DNA of 64,000 nt from CAYQCE01 sp964415885 (lineage in GTDB: Bacteria > Zixibacteria > MSB-5A5 > JAABVY01 > JAHJOQ01): the NCBI GenBank assembly GCA_964415885.1, contig CAYQCE010000005.1, positions 1 to 64,000 on the forward strand. Reading direction: 5' to 3'. Positions 34,301-42,745 of this stretch are shown piece after piece. Every line of letters begins with the position of its first letter. Within the stretch, counting starts at the first letter, position 1. Both the position numbers and the translations under genes were made by a program. Under the pieces are notes generated by a model. The model saw only the letters and a list, made by a program, of their open reading frames with translations, was not told where the DNA came from and searched no databases.

Positions 34301-34354
34301 GCCATGAAAGTAGAGCACGCAGAGTCAAGAGTCAATCGCTTTCATGATATCAAA

Positions 34355-34378
34355 AGGCGGCAGTCATGGCTGCCGCCT
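34355..34378 (-). terminator. Terminator of the RNase H-fold gene
   Basis: Perfect 9-bp stem AGGCGGCAG/CTGCCGCCT (34355-34363, 34370-34378) with a 6-nt loop. On the minus strand it is followed by TTTGATATC, directly behind the stop at 34414. Confidence 0.75.
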
Positions 34379-34413
34379 CTCGCGGGAAGGGTGGTAGAAA
34401 AGGAGAAAAGTAT

Positions 34414-34791
34414 CTATGTGCTGCGTGCACTGTTCTGAGCGGGATTATCTTCTGCGGGTACGAATTTTAGGACGTACGGTACTTTCTTCCTGAAGAGTAC
34501 CGCCATCTTGCGGTACGGTTCGAGATCTGCGCTGCAATACATCTCGTTGTTGACCTGATGCACGATATCGAAGGAGTCCGAAAATATCTCAATTGCTTTG
34601 TTCTTGAATATCTGCGGGTTGATTTCGACGAATTCCAGAAGGCTCAACAGACCGGCGTATTCACATTCCTTCTCGTCGCCCTGGAACTGTGCGCGAAACA
34701 CGATATTCATTTCCGGTACTGTAAACGAAATCAAGGCATTGTGTTTCGATGATTCGGATTCGAGCCGCTGCGATGTGAAATAGCACTCCAT
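34414..34791 (-). CDS. RNase H-fold protein, probably catalytically degenerate
   Basis: 125 aa resembling the RVT_3/RNase HI-like fold: a first strand (ISFTVPEMNIVFRAQF), an acidic helix (ECEYAGLLSLLEF, where RNase H has its second catalytic acid), the strand EIFSDSFDIVHQVN (third acid, a real Asp) and the closing segment LKFVPAEDNPAQNSA. The first-strand catalytic Asp is absent and the final Asp/His position reads N/Q, so the complete DEDD set is not present. The start is ATG 34791 with GGGAGG; the frame is open 75 nt further. It could be a nucleic-acid- or cofactor-binding relative. Confidence 0.5.
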   Translation of the reverse strand: MECYFTSQRLESESSKHNALISFTVPEMNIVFRAQFQGDEKECEYAGLLSLLEFVEINPQIFKNKAIEIFSDSFDIVHQVNNEMYCSADLEPYRKMAVLFRKKVPYVLKFVPAEDNPAQNSARST

Positions 34792-35259
34792 TGAAGACCC
34801 TCCCGTTGTGAACGTACGCTCCTCACAAGCGCAAAGATCATGCCGGGAGGTGGTTTGCGCGTGCACTGCAACAAATCGCCTGTGCGAATCCGTTGCCGCT
34901 CATGCAGCTGTGTGGACTGCTGTGGGAGAATCCCCATACGCGGCTATGCCATGCTGCTGGCTCAGTGCTGATCGAATCAGTGAACCACTTTTCACAGTAT
35001 CTGCAGAATGGAAGAGGTGAGCAGCCGATACGACGAATCAGATGCTTACCCTGACAAATCACTCACAATCCGGTTCACCGAAATACCCATATGCATTTGA
35101 TACGAACTCATGGCCGATATCGTGACCGAAAGCGTTCATCGCGAACGTGCGCGTCATCTTGGTTCCCGGTGGGTCAGCAGCAAGCGGCCTAAATCGCAGA
35201 GTCTCTGCGCTGCACCACGTCGCAGTTAACAGAAGACATATAGCAACAATTGGAATCCA
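34792..35259. other. Intergenic region with only a tentative small ORF
   Basis: About 470 bp. Apart from the tentative secreted peptide reading at 35059-35250 (listed separately), I find no gene, terminator or repeat. The remaining open frames lack ribosome-binding sites and family features. Confidence 0.4.
35059..35250 (-). pseudogene. Possible small secreted peptide gene, 5' end frameshifted
   Basis: A 63-codon frame reads as a signal peptide (VAICLLLTATWCSA) followed by about 47 residues with FGHDIGHEF and CE at the end. It has no ATG/GTG/TTG start. An ATG at 35273 in another frame (MRRIDGF) with a GGGGTGA site would join it by a frame change, giving a complete signal sequence. Either a frameshift mutation, a sequencing error or chance explains this. 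No homologue is recognised. Confidence 0.3.
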
Positions 35260-35784
35260 TCAATCCTCCTCATGGTTCACCCCGCTTTCTATAAGAAATT
35301 TAAACAGATTGCTACATTCCGCGAGCTTCCAACCGAGCTCTTCCCTTACAAACAACAACCGATCCGTCATGGAATATTCTGACCCATCGCTCGTCTTCTG
35401 GGCATGTAGAATCAGGCGACAGCTTACAAATGCAGAATCGCCATTGATAGTAATGTTTGCGTCCTGGATGTCGAAATCCCAAAAGCCATTGAACGGAATT
35501 GTAGAGGGTCTTGGCAAAGTAGTAGCCCGCTTTGAAACGGAGGCGAAAGCGGAGTCGATTAATGCGGCGGCATCTGATTTGGCACGATCGATACCACCTG
35601 TTCTGCAATCTGCAGCCATGATGTCTTCAATAGAAGCAGAATGGCCATCCATGACAATCCTCCGTAGCTGGTCAAGTCTGAATGACACCGCATCCGAATC
35701 TCCGATTCGCATCAATCCCTGCCCGGACGCTTGAGATATTAGAATTATGCCAAGAATACAGAATGAACATACCAAGCGGCTCAT
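35260..35784 (-). CDS. Secreted protein with NTF2/SnoaL-like domain
   Basis: 174 aa. It has a signal peptide (LVCSFCILGIILISQASG), a helical middle, and a C-terminal sheet with the NTF2-like rhythm (NGDSAFVSCRLILHAQK ... RLLFVREELGWKLAE), typical of DUF4440/SnoaL-like proteins. Family members bind small hydrophobic ligands or act as toxin-immunity or polyketide enzymes; no catalytic residues are recognisable here. GGGAGGAA precedes the ATG. The role is unknown. Confidence 0.6.
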   Translation of the reverse strand: MSRLVCSFCILGIILISQASGQGLMRIGDSDAVSFRLDQLRRIVMDGHSASIEDIMAADCRTGGIDRAKSDAAALIDSAFASVSKRATTLPRPSTIPFNGFWDFDIQDANITINGDSAFVSCRLILHAQKTSDGSEYSMTDRLLFVREELGWKLAECSNLFKFLIESGVNHEED

Positions 35785-35810
35785 CTTTTCCTCCCTTTGT
35801 TAGTCGTCAA

Positions 35811-36433
35811 TCAGTATCGCCTAAATGCGCGTGTTCCCAATCGAAGACGGAGACTTTCGGGGTGCTCTTCAACGATGTCTGATAGCCTCTTTGCACCCTC
35901 TTCCTTCCCGAATCTGGAAATGAGATAGCTTTGATTCCTCAACGCAAATCCAGAAAGCGGGTAATTTCTAACAATATAGATTCCCCACTCTTCTGCCAAT
36001 TCACCATTCGGTGTAATGATGTCATATACAGGTTGAATAACGTCACACGACGCTGGTGCATATACGCTTTTAGGAAAATCAGTGACCAATTTCTGCGCAT
36101 CAGCAACAGCTTCTTGTGGTCTACCAGATATATGTTTGATGAATGCCGATACATATAGATCTCTTGCAGTACTTTCTTCACCAACTGGATATACAACCTT
36201 GAAATTGACAGCCTCTGATTGGGCAAGACCTGGATACACGGCGTATGTTCGGTAATGTCCAACTTCAAGTGCTTGAGGGTGATTTATTGTCTCTTTTGCC
36301 CCGAATTCCTCTAATATATTCACCATTCCTAATACCGTATCTCGATCTCAACAGCGAGTGCGGCAGAGTATGCGTTGGTTACGAGTAAGGCGATAACCAG
36401 ACTCATAATTCTCCAAAAAGCTATCATTGACAT
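35811..36433 (-). pseudogene. Decaying paralogue of the secreted protein at 36527-37375 (internal deletion plus frame change)
   Basis: A signal-peptide ORF starts at ATG 36433 (GGAGGG site) and reads 34 codons, ending VEIEIRY, where the intact neighbour has LDLRIS at the same point. It hits TAG at 36331-36329. Two nucleotides later an ATG opens a 171-codon frame beginning MVNILEEFG, which aligns with FVNLQEEFG of the neighbour and continues co-linear to the C-terminus (YP-V/A...DFPKSVYAP against DYPESPYSP). About 75 codons are missing at the junction and the frames differ, so this is an internally deleted gene copy. The downstream half has no further stops, suggesting recent decay or retained use. 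Confidence 0.75.
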
Positions 36434-36526
36434 CTTTGAGTCCCTCCAGTATCAGTCCAGTACAGCTACCTGTGCGATCCGAGCAAGGCATATCGGTTCT
36501 TGGCACTCATCCCAGACGGATAGTTC

Positions 36527-37375
36527 TCATTCCACGGACATAGGCCTAACAGCGAGTCGCAACCTATGAGCAGCAGTGGCAGCGGTCAGCGAATCAAACA
36601 GCGCTTTTGCCCCATCCCGCCCCAGTATTGCCTGCACATTAGGAAAAAGCCTCACTGAGTAGCCAGAGTTTGGGTAAGATCGAAGAAGGTCCATTGTCAC
36701 ATCTCGCGCAGTGGCCTTGTCGAATAAGCCGTAGCGGCTAAGCTCGTATGCCAGTTTCAATGCGACAGGTGAGTACGGACTTTCTGGATAATCAACCGCG
36801 AAATCCCTTAATTGCCTTACGCTTTCCAGCTTATTCTGTGTTCGGGTTTTGGCTAATGATGAAAAGTGGTCGAAAATTCCCGAATGCATGCCTGCCGGTT
36901 GTATCACTCTCAATTGCAGGGAGTTCGAGCGCAACTTTCCTGGGTAAGCGGCTGTTATTTGGTAGATGCCCGGTTCAAGTGACGGTATGCCAAGTTGATT
37001 CGGACTTCCGAATTCCTCTTGCAAGTTCACGAAAGTGAAACCAGTGTCTCCCGGGGAAGGACTTGCCATTGGAATCGATATGAAATCCCCCCGAGGACTC
37101 CGATCATCGAGTGTGTCCCCCGATGCGTCCACAACGAAGATGTTAAACCAATCACCATAGAGCGTTGGAGCAGGAATCTCCTCAGTTTCACTTCCCTCGT
37201 TGATAAGGTAGATGTCGAGCCAAATCGGCTCGTGAATAATGTATTCGCTCGTATCCAACGAGATACGAAGATCAAGAGCCAACGCACTGGCCGGACAGAC
37301 AATTATCAATGCGAATAGCGCTGCTGCAAGCGCCAAGTATCGATCATGCTGTGTAAGCAATCCGACGAACACCAT
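36527..37375 (-). CDS. Secreted protein of unknown function with beta domain and helical repeat domain
   Basis: 282 aa. It has a signal peptide (LALAAALFALIIVCPASALA), an N-terminal immunoglobulin/CARDB-like beta domain (about 35-150, LRISLDTSEYIIHEPIWLDIYLIN), and a C-terminal helical segment (160-280) resembling TPR-type repeats (SPYSPVALKLAYELSRYG). It has a partly deleted paralogue directly downstream. AGGAAAGGGG precedes the ATG at 37375. The promoter contains a run of nine G in its spacer (separate entry), so expression may be switched. It is probably an envelope or surface protein interacting with other secreted factors; no specific function is recognised. Confidence 0.65.
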   Translation of the reverse strand: MVFVGLLTQHDRYLALAAALFALIIVCPASALALDLRISLDTSEYIIHEPIWLDIYLINEGSETEEIPAPTLYGDWFNIFVVDASGDTLDDRSPRGDFISIPMASPSPGDTGFTFVNLQEEFGSPNQLGIPSLEPGIYQITAAYPGKLRSNSLQLRVIQPAGMHSGIFDHFSSLAKTRTQNKLESVRQLRDFAVDYPESPYSPVALKLAYELSRYGLFDKATARDVTMDLLRSYPNSGYSVRLFPNVQAILGRDGAKALFDSLTAATAAHRLRLAVRPMSVE

Positions 37376-37423
37376 AGGAAACCCCTTTCCTTTATATCTT
37401 ACGCATAAACGTCCCTTACATCC

Positions 37424-37454
37424 AATATACCCCCCCCCTGAATCTCGATGTCAA
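37424..37454 (-). promoter_or_regulatory. Promoter with a G9 homopolymer in the spacer: candidate phase-variable switch
   Basis: On the minus strand TTGACA (37454-37449) is a perfect -35 and TATATT (37429-37424) a good -10. The spacer between them is 19 nt: ten mixed bases followed by nine G (37438-37430). Homopolymeric G tracts in bacteria are slippage-prone, and a change of one or two G would give an 18- or 17-nt spacer. The start codon lies about 43 nt below the expected transcription start. Confidence 0.7.
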
Positions 37455-37489
37455 GGGCTAATTTGACTTACTAAACAATTTCGTGTCGC

Positions 37490-38665
37490 TCACACCCGCT
37501 CGTAGGGGTCGAAGAGTTTGCGGTATTCGAGGATTGCGAAACGGTCGGTCATGCCTGCGATGTAATCGCAGATCACCTGCGGCTTGGCGCCGTCGGTGGC
37601 CTGCGCGCAGTATTTCGCCGGAAGCTGCCGGGGATCATCCATGTACGCCTCGAACAAATTCGTGAGTATACGCCGCGCCTTGTTGGTCATGCGGATCAGC
37701 CGAGTGTGCCGGTACATATTCTCCATCAGGAACGACTTCAGCTCGCGGTTCTGCTCTTGCAGATCGTCCGAGAAATCTACCAGACGCACTCTCGAATTGC
37801 GTACGTCATCGAGCAACGAGATCCCCTCATCGTGCAGTCTCTTCGCGGCAGTGTAGATCATATCCGTAACCTCACGGTTGATCATCTGGCGGATGACATG
37901 ATACTGACGTTTCGAGCGCGTCAGGTTCGGATACATCTTCTCCGACTGTTCGTACAGTTCGCGCCAGATGCGGACATCCATTATCTCATCACGATTGAGA
38001 ACATCAGAGAATAGGCCGTCGTCAACATCGTGACAGTTGTAGGCTATCTCATCGGCGAAATTCACGATCTGCGCCTCGAGTGTGGCGTTTAACTCGGGAT
38101 CATATTCGTGCGCCTCAGGGACATCATAGTCTGTCTCGTGCTTGACTATGCCCTCGCGTGTCTCGTATGTGAGGTTCAATCCGTCATAGTCGGGATATCG
38201 TTTCTCAATGTGCTCAACGACTCGCAGCGATTGCTGATTGTGATTGAACCCCTGTCCGGCGTGATGTTTCATCAGGTCGTCGAGAATCTCCTCGCCGGCG
38301 TGTCCGAATGGAGTATGCCCGAGATCATGCACAAGCGCGACCGTCTCTGTAAGGTCCTCGTTCAGGCGCAGCCCACGCGCAATACTGCGGGATATCTGTG
38401 CGACTTCAATTGTGTGAGTGAGACGGGTGCGGTAGTGGTCGCCCTCGTGATTGACGAAGACCTGCGTCTTGTACTCCAGTCGGCGGAATGCTGCAGAATG
38501 TATGACCCGGTCACGGTCCCGCTGGAATCGAGTCCGGAACGGGTGATCGTCCTCGGGGAATTTGCGACCCTGCGAGTCTCGGGAGAGCGCGGCGAACGGG
38601 GCGAGCGTTTGCGCTTCGTTTCGCTCGATCTCCTCGCGGGTGTTGACCAAACCGTAGTCTTCCAT
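37490..38665 (-). CDS. dgt: Deoxyguanosinetriphosphate triphosphohydrolase-like HD protein
   Basis: 391-aa HD-superfamily dNTPase that splits dGTP into deoxyguanosine and triphosphate. The N-terminal motif is FRTRFQRDRDRVIHSAAFRRLEYKTQV. The metal-binding HD residues are in RTRLTHTIEVAQI and HDLGHTPFGHAGE, and the C-terminal DEIAYNCHD is the distal HD aspartate region. The length fits dGTPase type 2. The ATG at 38665 has a weak ribosome-binding site. It is probably the last gene of the run that begins with mreB, 41 nt behind the PorV-like gene. Function in nucleotide-pool or phage defence is a known family role. Confidence 0.92.
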   Translation of the reverse strand: MEDYGLVNTREEIERNEAQTLAPFAALSRDSQGRKFPEDDHPFRTRFQRDRDRVIHSAAFRRLEYKTQVFVNHEGDHYRTRLTHTIEVAQISRSIARGLRLNEDLTETVALVHDLGHTPFGHAGEEILDDLMKHHAGQGFNHNQQSLRVVEHIEKRYPDYDGLNLTYETREGIVKHETDYDVPEAHEYDPELNATLEAQIVNFADEIAYNCHDVDDGLFSDVLNRDEIMDVRIWRELYEQSEKMYPNLTRSKRQYHVIRQMINREVTDMIYTAAKRLHDEGISLLDDVRNSRVRLVDFSDDLQEQNRELKSFLMENMYRHTRLIRMTNKARRILTNLFEAYMDDPRQLPAKYCAQATDGAKPQVICDYIAGMTDRFAILEYRKLFDPYERV

Positions 38666-38705
38666 AAGTCCAAATATATATGGTTGATGGATATTTCCAA
38701 ATCTG

Positions 38706-39524
38706 TTATTGCGTGGAGTAAGCCAGACCCCAGGTGTGAGTGCCGCCGAGATCAGAGTGATACGAGTAGGCGTAGCCGATTCGAAAGCCGTGCGTTCCGA
38801 TATCGAAACCGAACGACGGCACGAACGGGGCGGTCATGAGTCCGGCGTTGAGACGGAGCTCGTCGGATACTCTGTATGACTCTCCAATGCGATATCGGAT
38901 ATCGTCACCCGATCGCGCGAAAATCTCAATAGCGAGGTACATCCTTTCAACGGATGTGATCAGCACGCCCGCTGTCAATTCTCGATGAATTACGGAGCCG
39001 TGCACAATCTCCGGCTCGAACGGATTCGCGAGCGCGGCGTGTACTACGATTGATTCGTGAGCTTTCAATGCGGAACCGATAGCGAGAGTGACGGCGTCCA
39101 AGTCGTGGTATCCTTCCGGCTGATCCACCCGGTTGTAAGTGGCTGCGAGTCCGAGGGCGAGTTCACTTGTGATGTCCATTGCGGCTCCAAAACCTGCTCG
39201 CGATTCGAGATACAATCCTGACTCTCCGAACGACTGAAATCCGGCCCCAATCGACAGCGTGCGGAGAGAGTATGCGGCCTGCACGCAGTACGTGTCGAGT
39301 TCGTCGAGAGAATGCAGCCGTTGCCCGCCGAACGAGATGCTCAGTTTGTCGATGAATCGCAACATTGCGGGATTTGAGGCGGTGGCATCCGCCGAGCCAA
39401 AAGTCGCCGCCTGAGTTCGAGCCGACGCAACCGAGGATGGGGAAATGTATGGCTGCCGAAAGGCTGCTTCCGCGCACGCTGAAAGGGCGAGCACCAGGCA
39501 AAGTAGTATGGGAGCTTTACTCAT
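38706..39524 (-). CDS. PorV/PorQ-like outer-membrane barrel
   Basis: 272 aa. It has a signal peptide (LLCLVLALSACAEA; LSAC could also be read as a lipobox) and a beta-rich body starting SARTQAATFGSADATASNPA, the N-terminal signature shared by PorV/PorQ and related FadL-like barrels, ending in an aromatic-terminated strand (TWGLAYSTQ). ATG 39524 lies within the end of the lamin-tail gene (8-nt overlap), so they are coupled. In Bacteroidota such barrels support type IX secretion; here only the family resemblance is seen. Confidence on the barrel is good, on the PorV link moderate. Confidence 0.62.
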   Translation of the reverse strand: MSKAPILLCLVLALSACAEAAFRQPYISPSSVASARTQAATFGSADATASNPAMLRFIDKLSISFGGQRLHSLDELDTYCVQAAYSLRTLSIGAGFQSFGESGLYLESRAGFGAAMDITSELALGLAATYNRVDQPEGYHDLDAVTLAIGSALKAHESIVVHAALANPFEPEIVHGSVIHRELTAGVLITSVERMYLAIEIFARSGDDIRYRIGESYRVSDELRLNAGLMTAPFVPSFGFDIGTHGFRIGYAYSYHSDLGGTHTWGLAYSTQ

Positions 39525-41169
39525 CTGCCACCACCGCGAATACGATTCTTCTCTCGGCTGACACGGAACCCCTGAGCTCGGCATAGAGAATGTACATCCC
39601 GACTTCAAGAGGACCGCCGCTGTCATCGGAGCCATCGAATTGCAGGCTGCCGGATGAGAGCGGCTCTTCATCAAAGATCGTGCGCACAACATGGCCATCG
39701 ATATCGAACACCTTCAGTGTCAGATAACTGTTACGCGGGATATCATACGATATCCGTAGCGCATCATCACGCCCGTCACCATCGGGAGATAAATACTTGC
39801 GGTCGATATCCAGCAAAAACGATCCGGCGAAACCGCCGACGACAGAATTCTCCGTTCCCGGCGTCGACCCGGATGTCGAGCGGTACCAGTTCGAAAGATC
39901 ATGTCCGGTTGCGGACGGCTCAATGCGCTCTATAGAATTGTTGTCACCGAAAACAGCCTCGTAGAACATCGAATCGATCAGCTCACCATTCGAGTTCAGC
40001 AGGTAGAGCGTGTCGCCGGTGTTGTTCAGCGATTGCCAGCCTTCGATTTCAAAAACCATGACGTCCAAGTCTCCATAGTGCGCGGTAAAAGCCATCTGAT
40101 CCTGGCAGAGAATAGCAAACCCCGCCGGACTAAGCGTAGTATTCGGGATCATTTCGCAACCAACGGCATCGCAGATCTGCCATGAATCCATCTCGATCGT
40201 CTCAGCAGAAAAATTGTGCAGCTCGATCCACTCGGATTCGAGTGGAGTTTCGGGATCAGGAAGAACTTCATTGATCACGATATGATAGGGCGGCAGCCCG
40301 AATGTCAGCGTAACCGTCATGTCATTGTCCGCGGGCTTCTCATCCTCCTCAATCTGTGTGATAATGGTATGCGTTCCCCGATCGAAGATATGGTAAACCA
40401 CAAGCGTCACAGAATCCTCCGGCTGGATTAGTGGGACTGTATACTCGAAGAATACCTCGTCATCAGCCAAAACCGAATCGCCATCTGTGTCCTCGCCCAT
40501 CTCCAGAAGGACCTGTGGGTTGTATTTGACTCCGATGTTTTTGACTGCCAGCTTCGCGACCAGCTCCCTCCGGTTCGAACCGTCGATCTCAAAGCTACCG
40601 CTCAACGCAAGGTCAAAATCGGCCGGTGTGACGGAGTTCTTCCTCCCGGGTGTTGCGCCTGTCTCGGCGACAGACTCGATCCATTCGGCATCGTCGTCAC
40701 TGTCACGGGGATTTCGCCTTTCCAATGAGGTGCCGTCGCTCGGTGACGAGTCCCATCGCACAAAACTAACAGCAGAGCTATCCTCGTCGACAAGCTCGAC
40801 CGTGTCGCCGCTGTTACGAAGAGCAATGTCGACTTCGAGCAGCAGGTAGTCTTCCGCATCTGAGTCTCCCCAGACTCCGCTGCTGTCTCCGAAACGCTCT
40901 TCGAAACGCACTGCGTCTCTTGCGAGAACCGCGTACGCCTCCGCGTCGAGGCTCGTATCGGGCAGCGGGCTGACGCGGTCACCATCGATGACATCGAAAA
41001 GCCCGAGTCTCGCTCTGCGGCCCGTTAAGTTGAACAGCTCGATCCATTCAAGTGAGACATCCGAGCCGGGTTCGTTGACCATGACCTCGTTGATCAATAC
41101 TCGGGCGGTCGCCCAGTGGGATGATACTCCCAATGTCAGTATCGAAGCTGTGAGAATAGCTTTCCACAT
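39517..41169 (-). CDS. Secreted protein with two lamin-tail domains and a C-terminal FlgD-like domain
   Basis: 550 aa. It has a signal peptide; a first LTD (about 22-165, INEVMVNEPGSDVSLEWIEL ... ATPGRKN); a CARDB-like beta domain (about 170-285); and a second LTD (290-440) with the repeated signatures INEVLPDPETPLESEWIEL and a matching STPGTENSV end. The C-terminal FlgD/Ig-like segment has YLSPDGDGRDDALRI and VRTIFDEEPL, as in CHU_C-type surface-sorted proteins. Both domain copies carry the LEWIEL/SEWIEL motif. Overlap with the barrel gene below suggests the two proteins function together in display or secretion. No enzyme motif is seen. Confidence 0.82.
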   Translation of the reverse strand: MWKAILTASILTLGVSSHWATARVLINEVMVNEPGSDVSLEWIELFNLTGRRARLGLFDVIDGDRVSPLPDTSLDAEAYAVLARDAVRFEERFGDSSGVWGDSDAEDYLLLEVDIALRNSGDTVELVDEDSSAVSFVRWDSSPSDGTSLERRNPRDSDDDAEWIESVAETGATPGRKNSVTPADFDLALSGSFEIDGSNRRELVAKLAVKNIGVKYNPQVLLEMGEDTDGDSVLADDEVFFEYTVPLIQPEDSVTLVVYHIFDRGTHTIITQIEEDEKPADNDMTVTLTFGLPPYHIVINEVLPDPETPLESEWIELHNFSAETIEMDSWQICDAVGCEMIPNTTLSPAGFAILCQDQMAFTAHYGDLDVMVFEIEGWQSLNNTGDTLYLLNSNGELIDSMFYEAVFGDNNSIERIEPSATGHDLSNWYRSTSGSTPGTENSVVGGFAGSFLLDIDRKYLSPDGDGRDDALRISYDIPRNSYLTLKVFDIDGHVVRTIFDEEPLSSGSLQFDGSDDSGGPLEVGMYILYAELRGSVSAERRIVFAVVADE

Positions 41170-41170
41170 G

Positions 41171-42730
41171 TCAAATCCGAATCTTCGCCTCCAGTTTGAG
41201 CCGCATCCGATCGATCGAATCCTGCTCAGGCCCGAATCTCGTGCTCAGAAGCACAGAGAGGATAACGCCGGTTGATGGACGAATGGCCTGGGCAGTTGAT
41301 ACATATATGTAGTTATCACGAGACTCCTCCATATCCGGATCATAATACCGCACTATGAGGTCGGAACGCAATCTTTCCGAGCCGAATCTCAATCTGCATT
41401 CACCGGTCAGATTGCGCTTGTCCGTTCCTCGCCGGTCGTCCCTCAGCGTATAACATGACACCGCGATAGTGCCATTGCGGGAGATCGGATTTGTGTACGA
41501 TGCACGCACTTTCGATATGCCACCGGCTCCGCCTGACAGGCTGTCATCACCAGTGAGATACGCTATTCGGATCTCTCGCCGTGCGCCGAAAGAGTATTTC
41601 AACGTTTTCTTCATACGATACTTCTCATACTCTGCGGATCTCCAGAGATTCGATACGATTCTCAATTCGAGCCTCTTGAGTATCTTCAATTCGGTGCGCA
41701 GCCGCAAACCCGTTTCGCCGCTATATCTCGAACGGAAGTTCAGGCCAACTTCATCCAGATCGATTTCACGTGTATCGGAGTTTGCGCGAGCAGCCATGAA
41801 CGGGTTATCGTAGTGCGATGAGTATCTCCAGATGGACAACTCCTGCCTGCTGGGCGTATTTGTGAAGGTCAGCAGATAGGCCGGATCGCCATCCGGATCG
41901 AGAGCGGCGCTCAGATTAAATCTGCTTCGACCAAAACGCAATTCCGATTCGAAGCCATATACGGTCGACTCCCAGTCCGCACCGGTAGATCGGTTGCTGA
42001 TCTCTGTTGCTGCAGCCGAGACACGGAAGATGTGCTCGCCGGTTGTGTGTTCGACTTGCGCACCCAGCACACTGGATCGATGAGTCTCGTTGCGATCCGC
42101 CGATGCCGCGATTGAAGCAGACCACTTGTCACGCACCATAGAGGCGAACAGCCCGTTATAGCGACTTCGAGTTGGATATAGCGCGCTGCTTCTCGGTCTT
42201 TTGTCATCGAGAAATATCGGATGCCTTCCCAGAACCAGGCCGCTGCAGAACACGGGATCGATGCTTCCCAGTTGCAGAAAGTAGTTGTCAAAGGACCATC
42301 CGATCGCGCGATGTCGCGCCAATATCTCGCCGTCGGAGTCGCGCTCGAGGTCGGCTTCAAAACTCATACCCGACCGAAGGTCCATATCGGTGTCGTAGAG
42401 CTGGCGGTACGGCTTGTCCTCTCTCGCCCTGTGGTACATCCGGTAGTCGAAATCTATCGACTCGAAGATCGCTGGTGAGCGCAGATCGGCCATTCTCATA
42501 TCCGGTGATTGGTTCAAAGTATCCGAGGCAATGTCGAGCGAATCAACGAAGAATTCGAGGAGACGATCATATTCATCGCCGTCGATCTGACGTGTTTCGA
42601 AGAGCCATTCGAGTTTCTCGAGGTTCTCGATGTCGAATGTCAAAAGGGACTGCGCCCTGCTTACGGCAGCAATCAAGACAAGCAGTAATGTTGCGAGTGC
42701 AAGCCCTTTTGCGATCGCAGACGATCCCAT
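41171..42730 (-). CDS. Large outer-membrane beta-barrel of unknown function
   Basis: 519 aa with a signal peptide (LALATLLLVLIAAVSRAQS). A short helical segment (30-80) resembles a degenerate helix-hairpin-helix. The rest is alternating strands, with LGSIDPVFCSGLVLGRHPIF in the position where FCB helix-hairpin-helix-barrel proteins have a LVLG-Q/F-GLG motif. It ends in a C-terminal strand (RMRLKLEAKIRI). The spacing to the next gene is 1 nt. It is probably an outer-membrane conduit or assembly factor paired with the lamin-tail and PorV-like proteins; function unproven. Confidence 0.6.
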   Translation of the reverse strand: MGSSAIAKGLALATLLLVLIAAVSRAQSLLTFDIENLEKLEWLFETRQIDGDEYDRLLEFFVDSLDIASDTLNQSPDMRMADLRSPAIFESIDFDYRMYHRAREDKPYRQLYDTDMDLRSGMSFEADLERDSDGEILARHRAIGWSFDNYFLQLGSIDPVFCSGLVLGRHPIFLDDKRPRSSALYPTRSRYNGLFASMVRDKWSASIAASADRNETHRSSVLGAQVEHTTGEHIFRVSAAATEISNRSTGADWESTVYGFESELRFGRSRFNLSAALDPDGDPAYLLTFTNTPSRQELSIWRYSSHYDNPFMAARANSDTREIDLDEVGLNFRSRYSGETGLRLRTELKILKRLELRIVSNLWRSAEYEKYRMKKTLKYSFGARREIRIAYLTGDDSLSGGAGGISKVRASYTNPISRNGTIAVSCYTLRDDRRGTDKRNLTGECRLRFGSERLRSDLIVRYYDPDMEESRDNYIYVSTAQAIRPSTGVILSVLLSTRFGPEQDSIDRMRLKLEAKIRI

Positions 42731-42745
42731 TTGTGCGTTCCGAAA

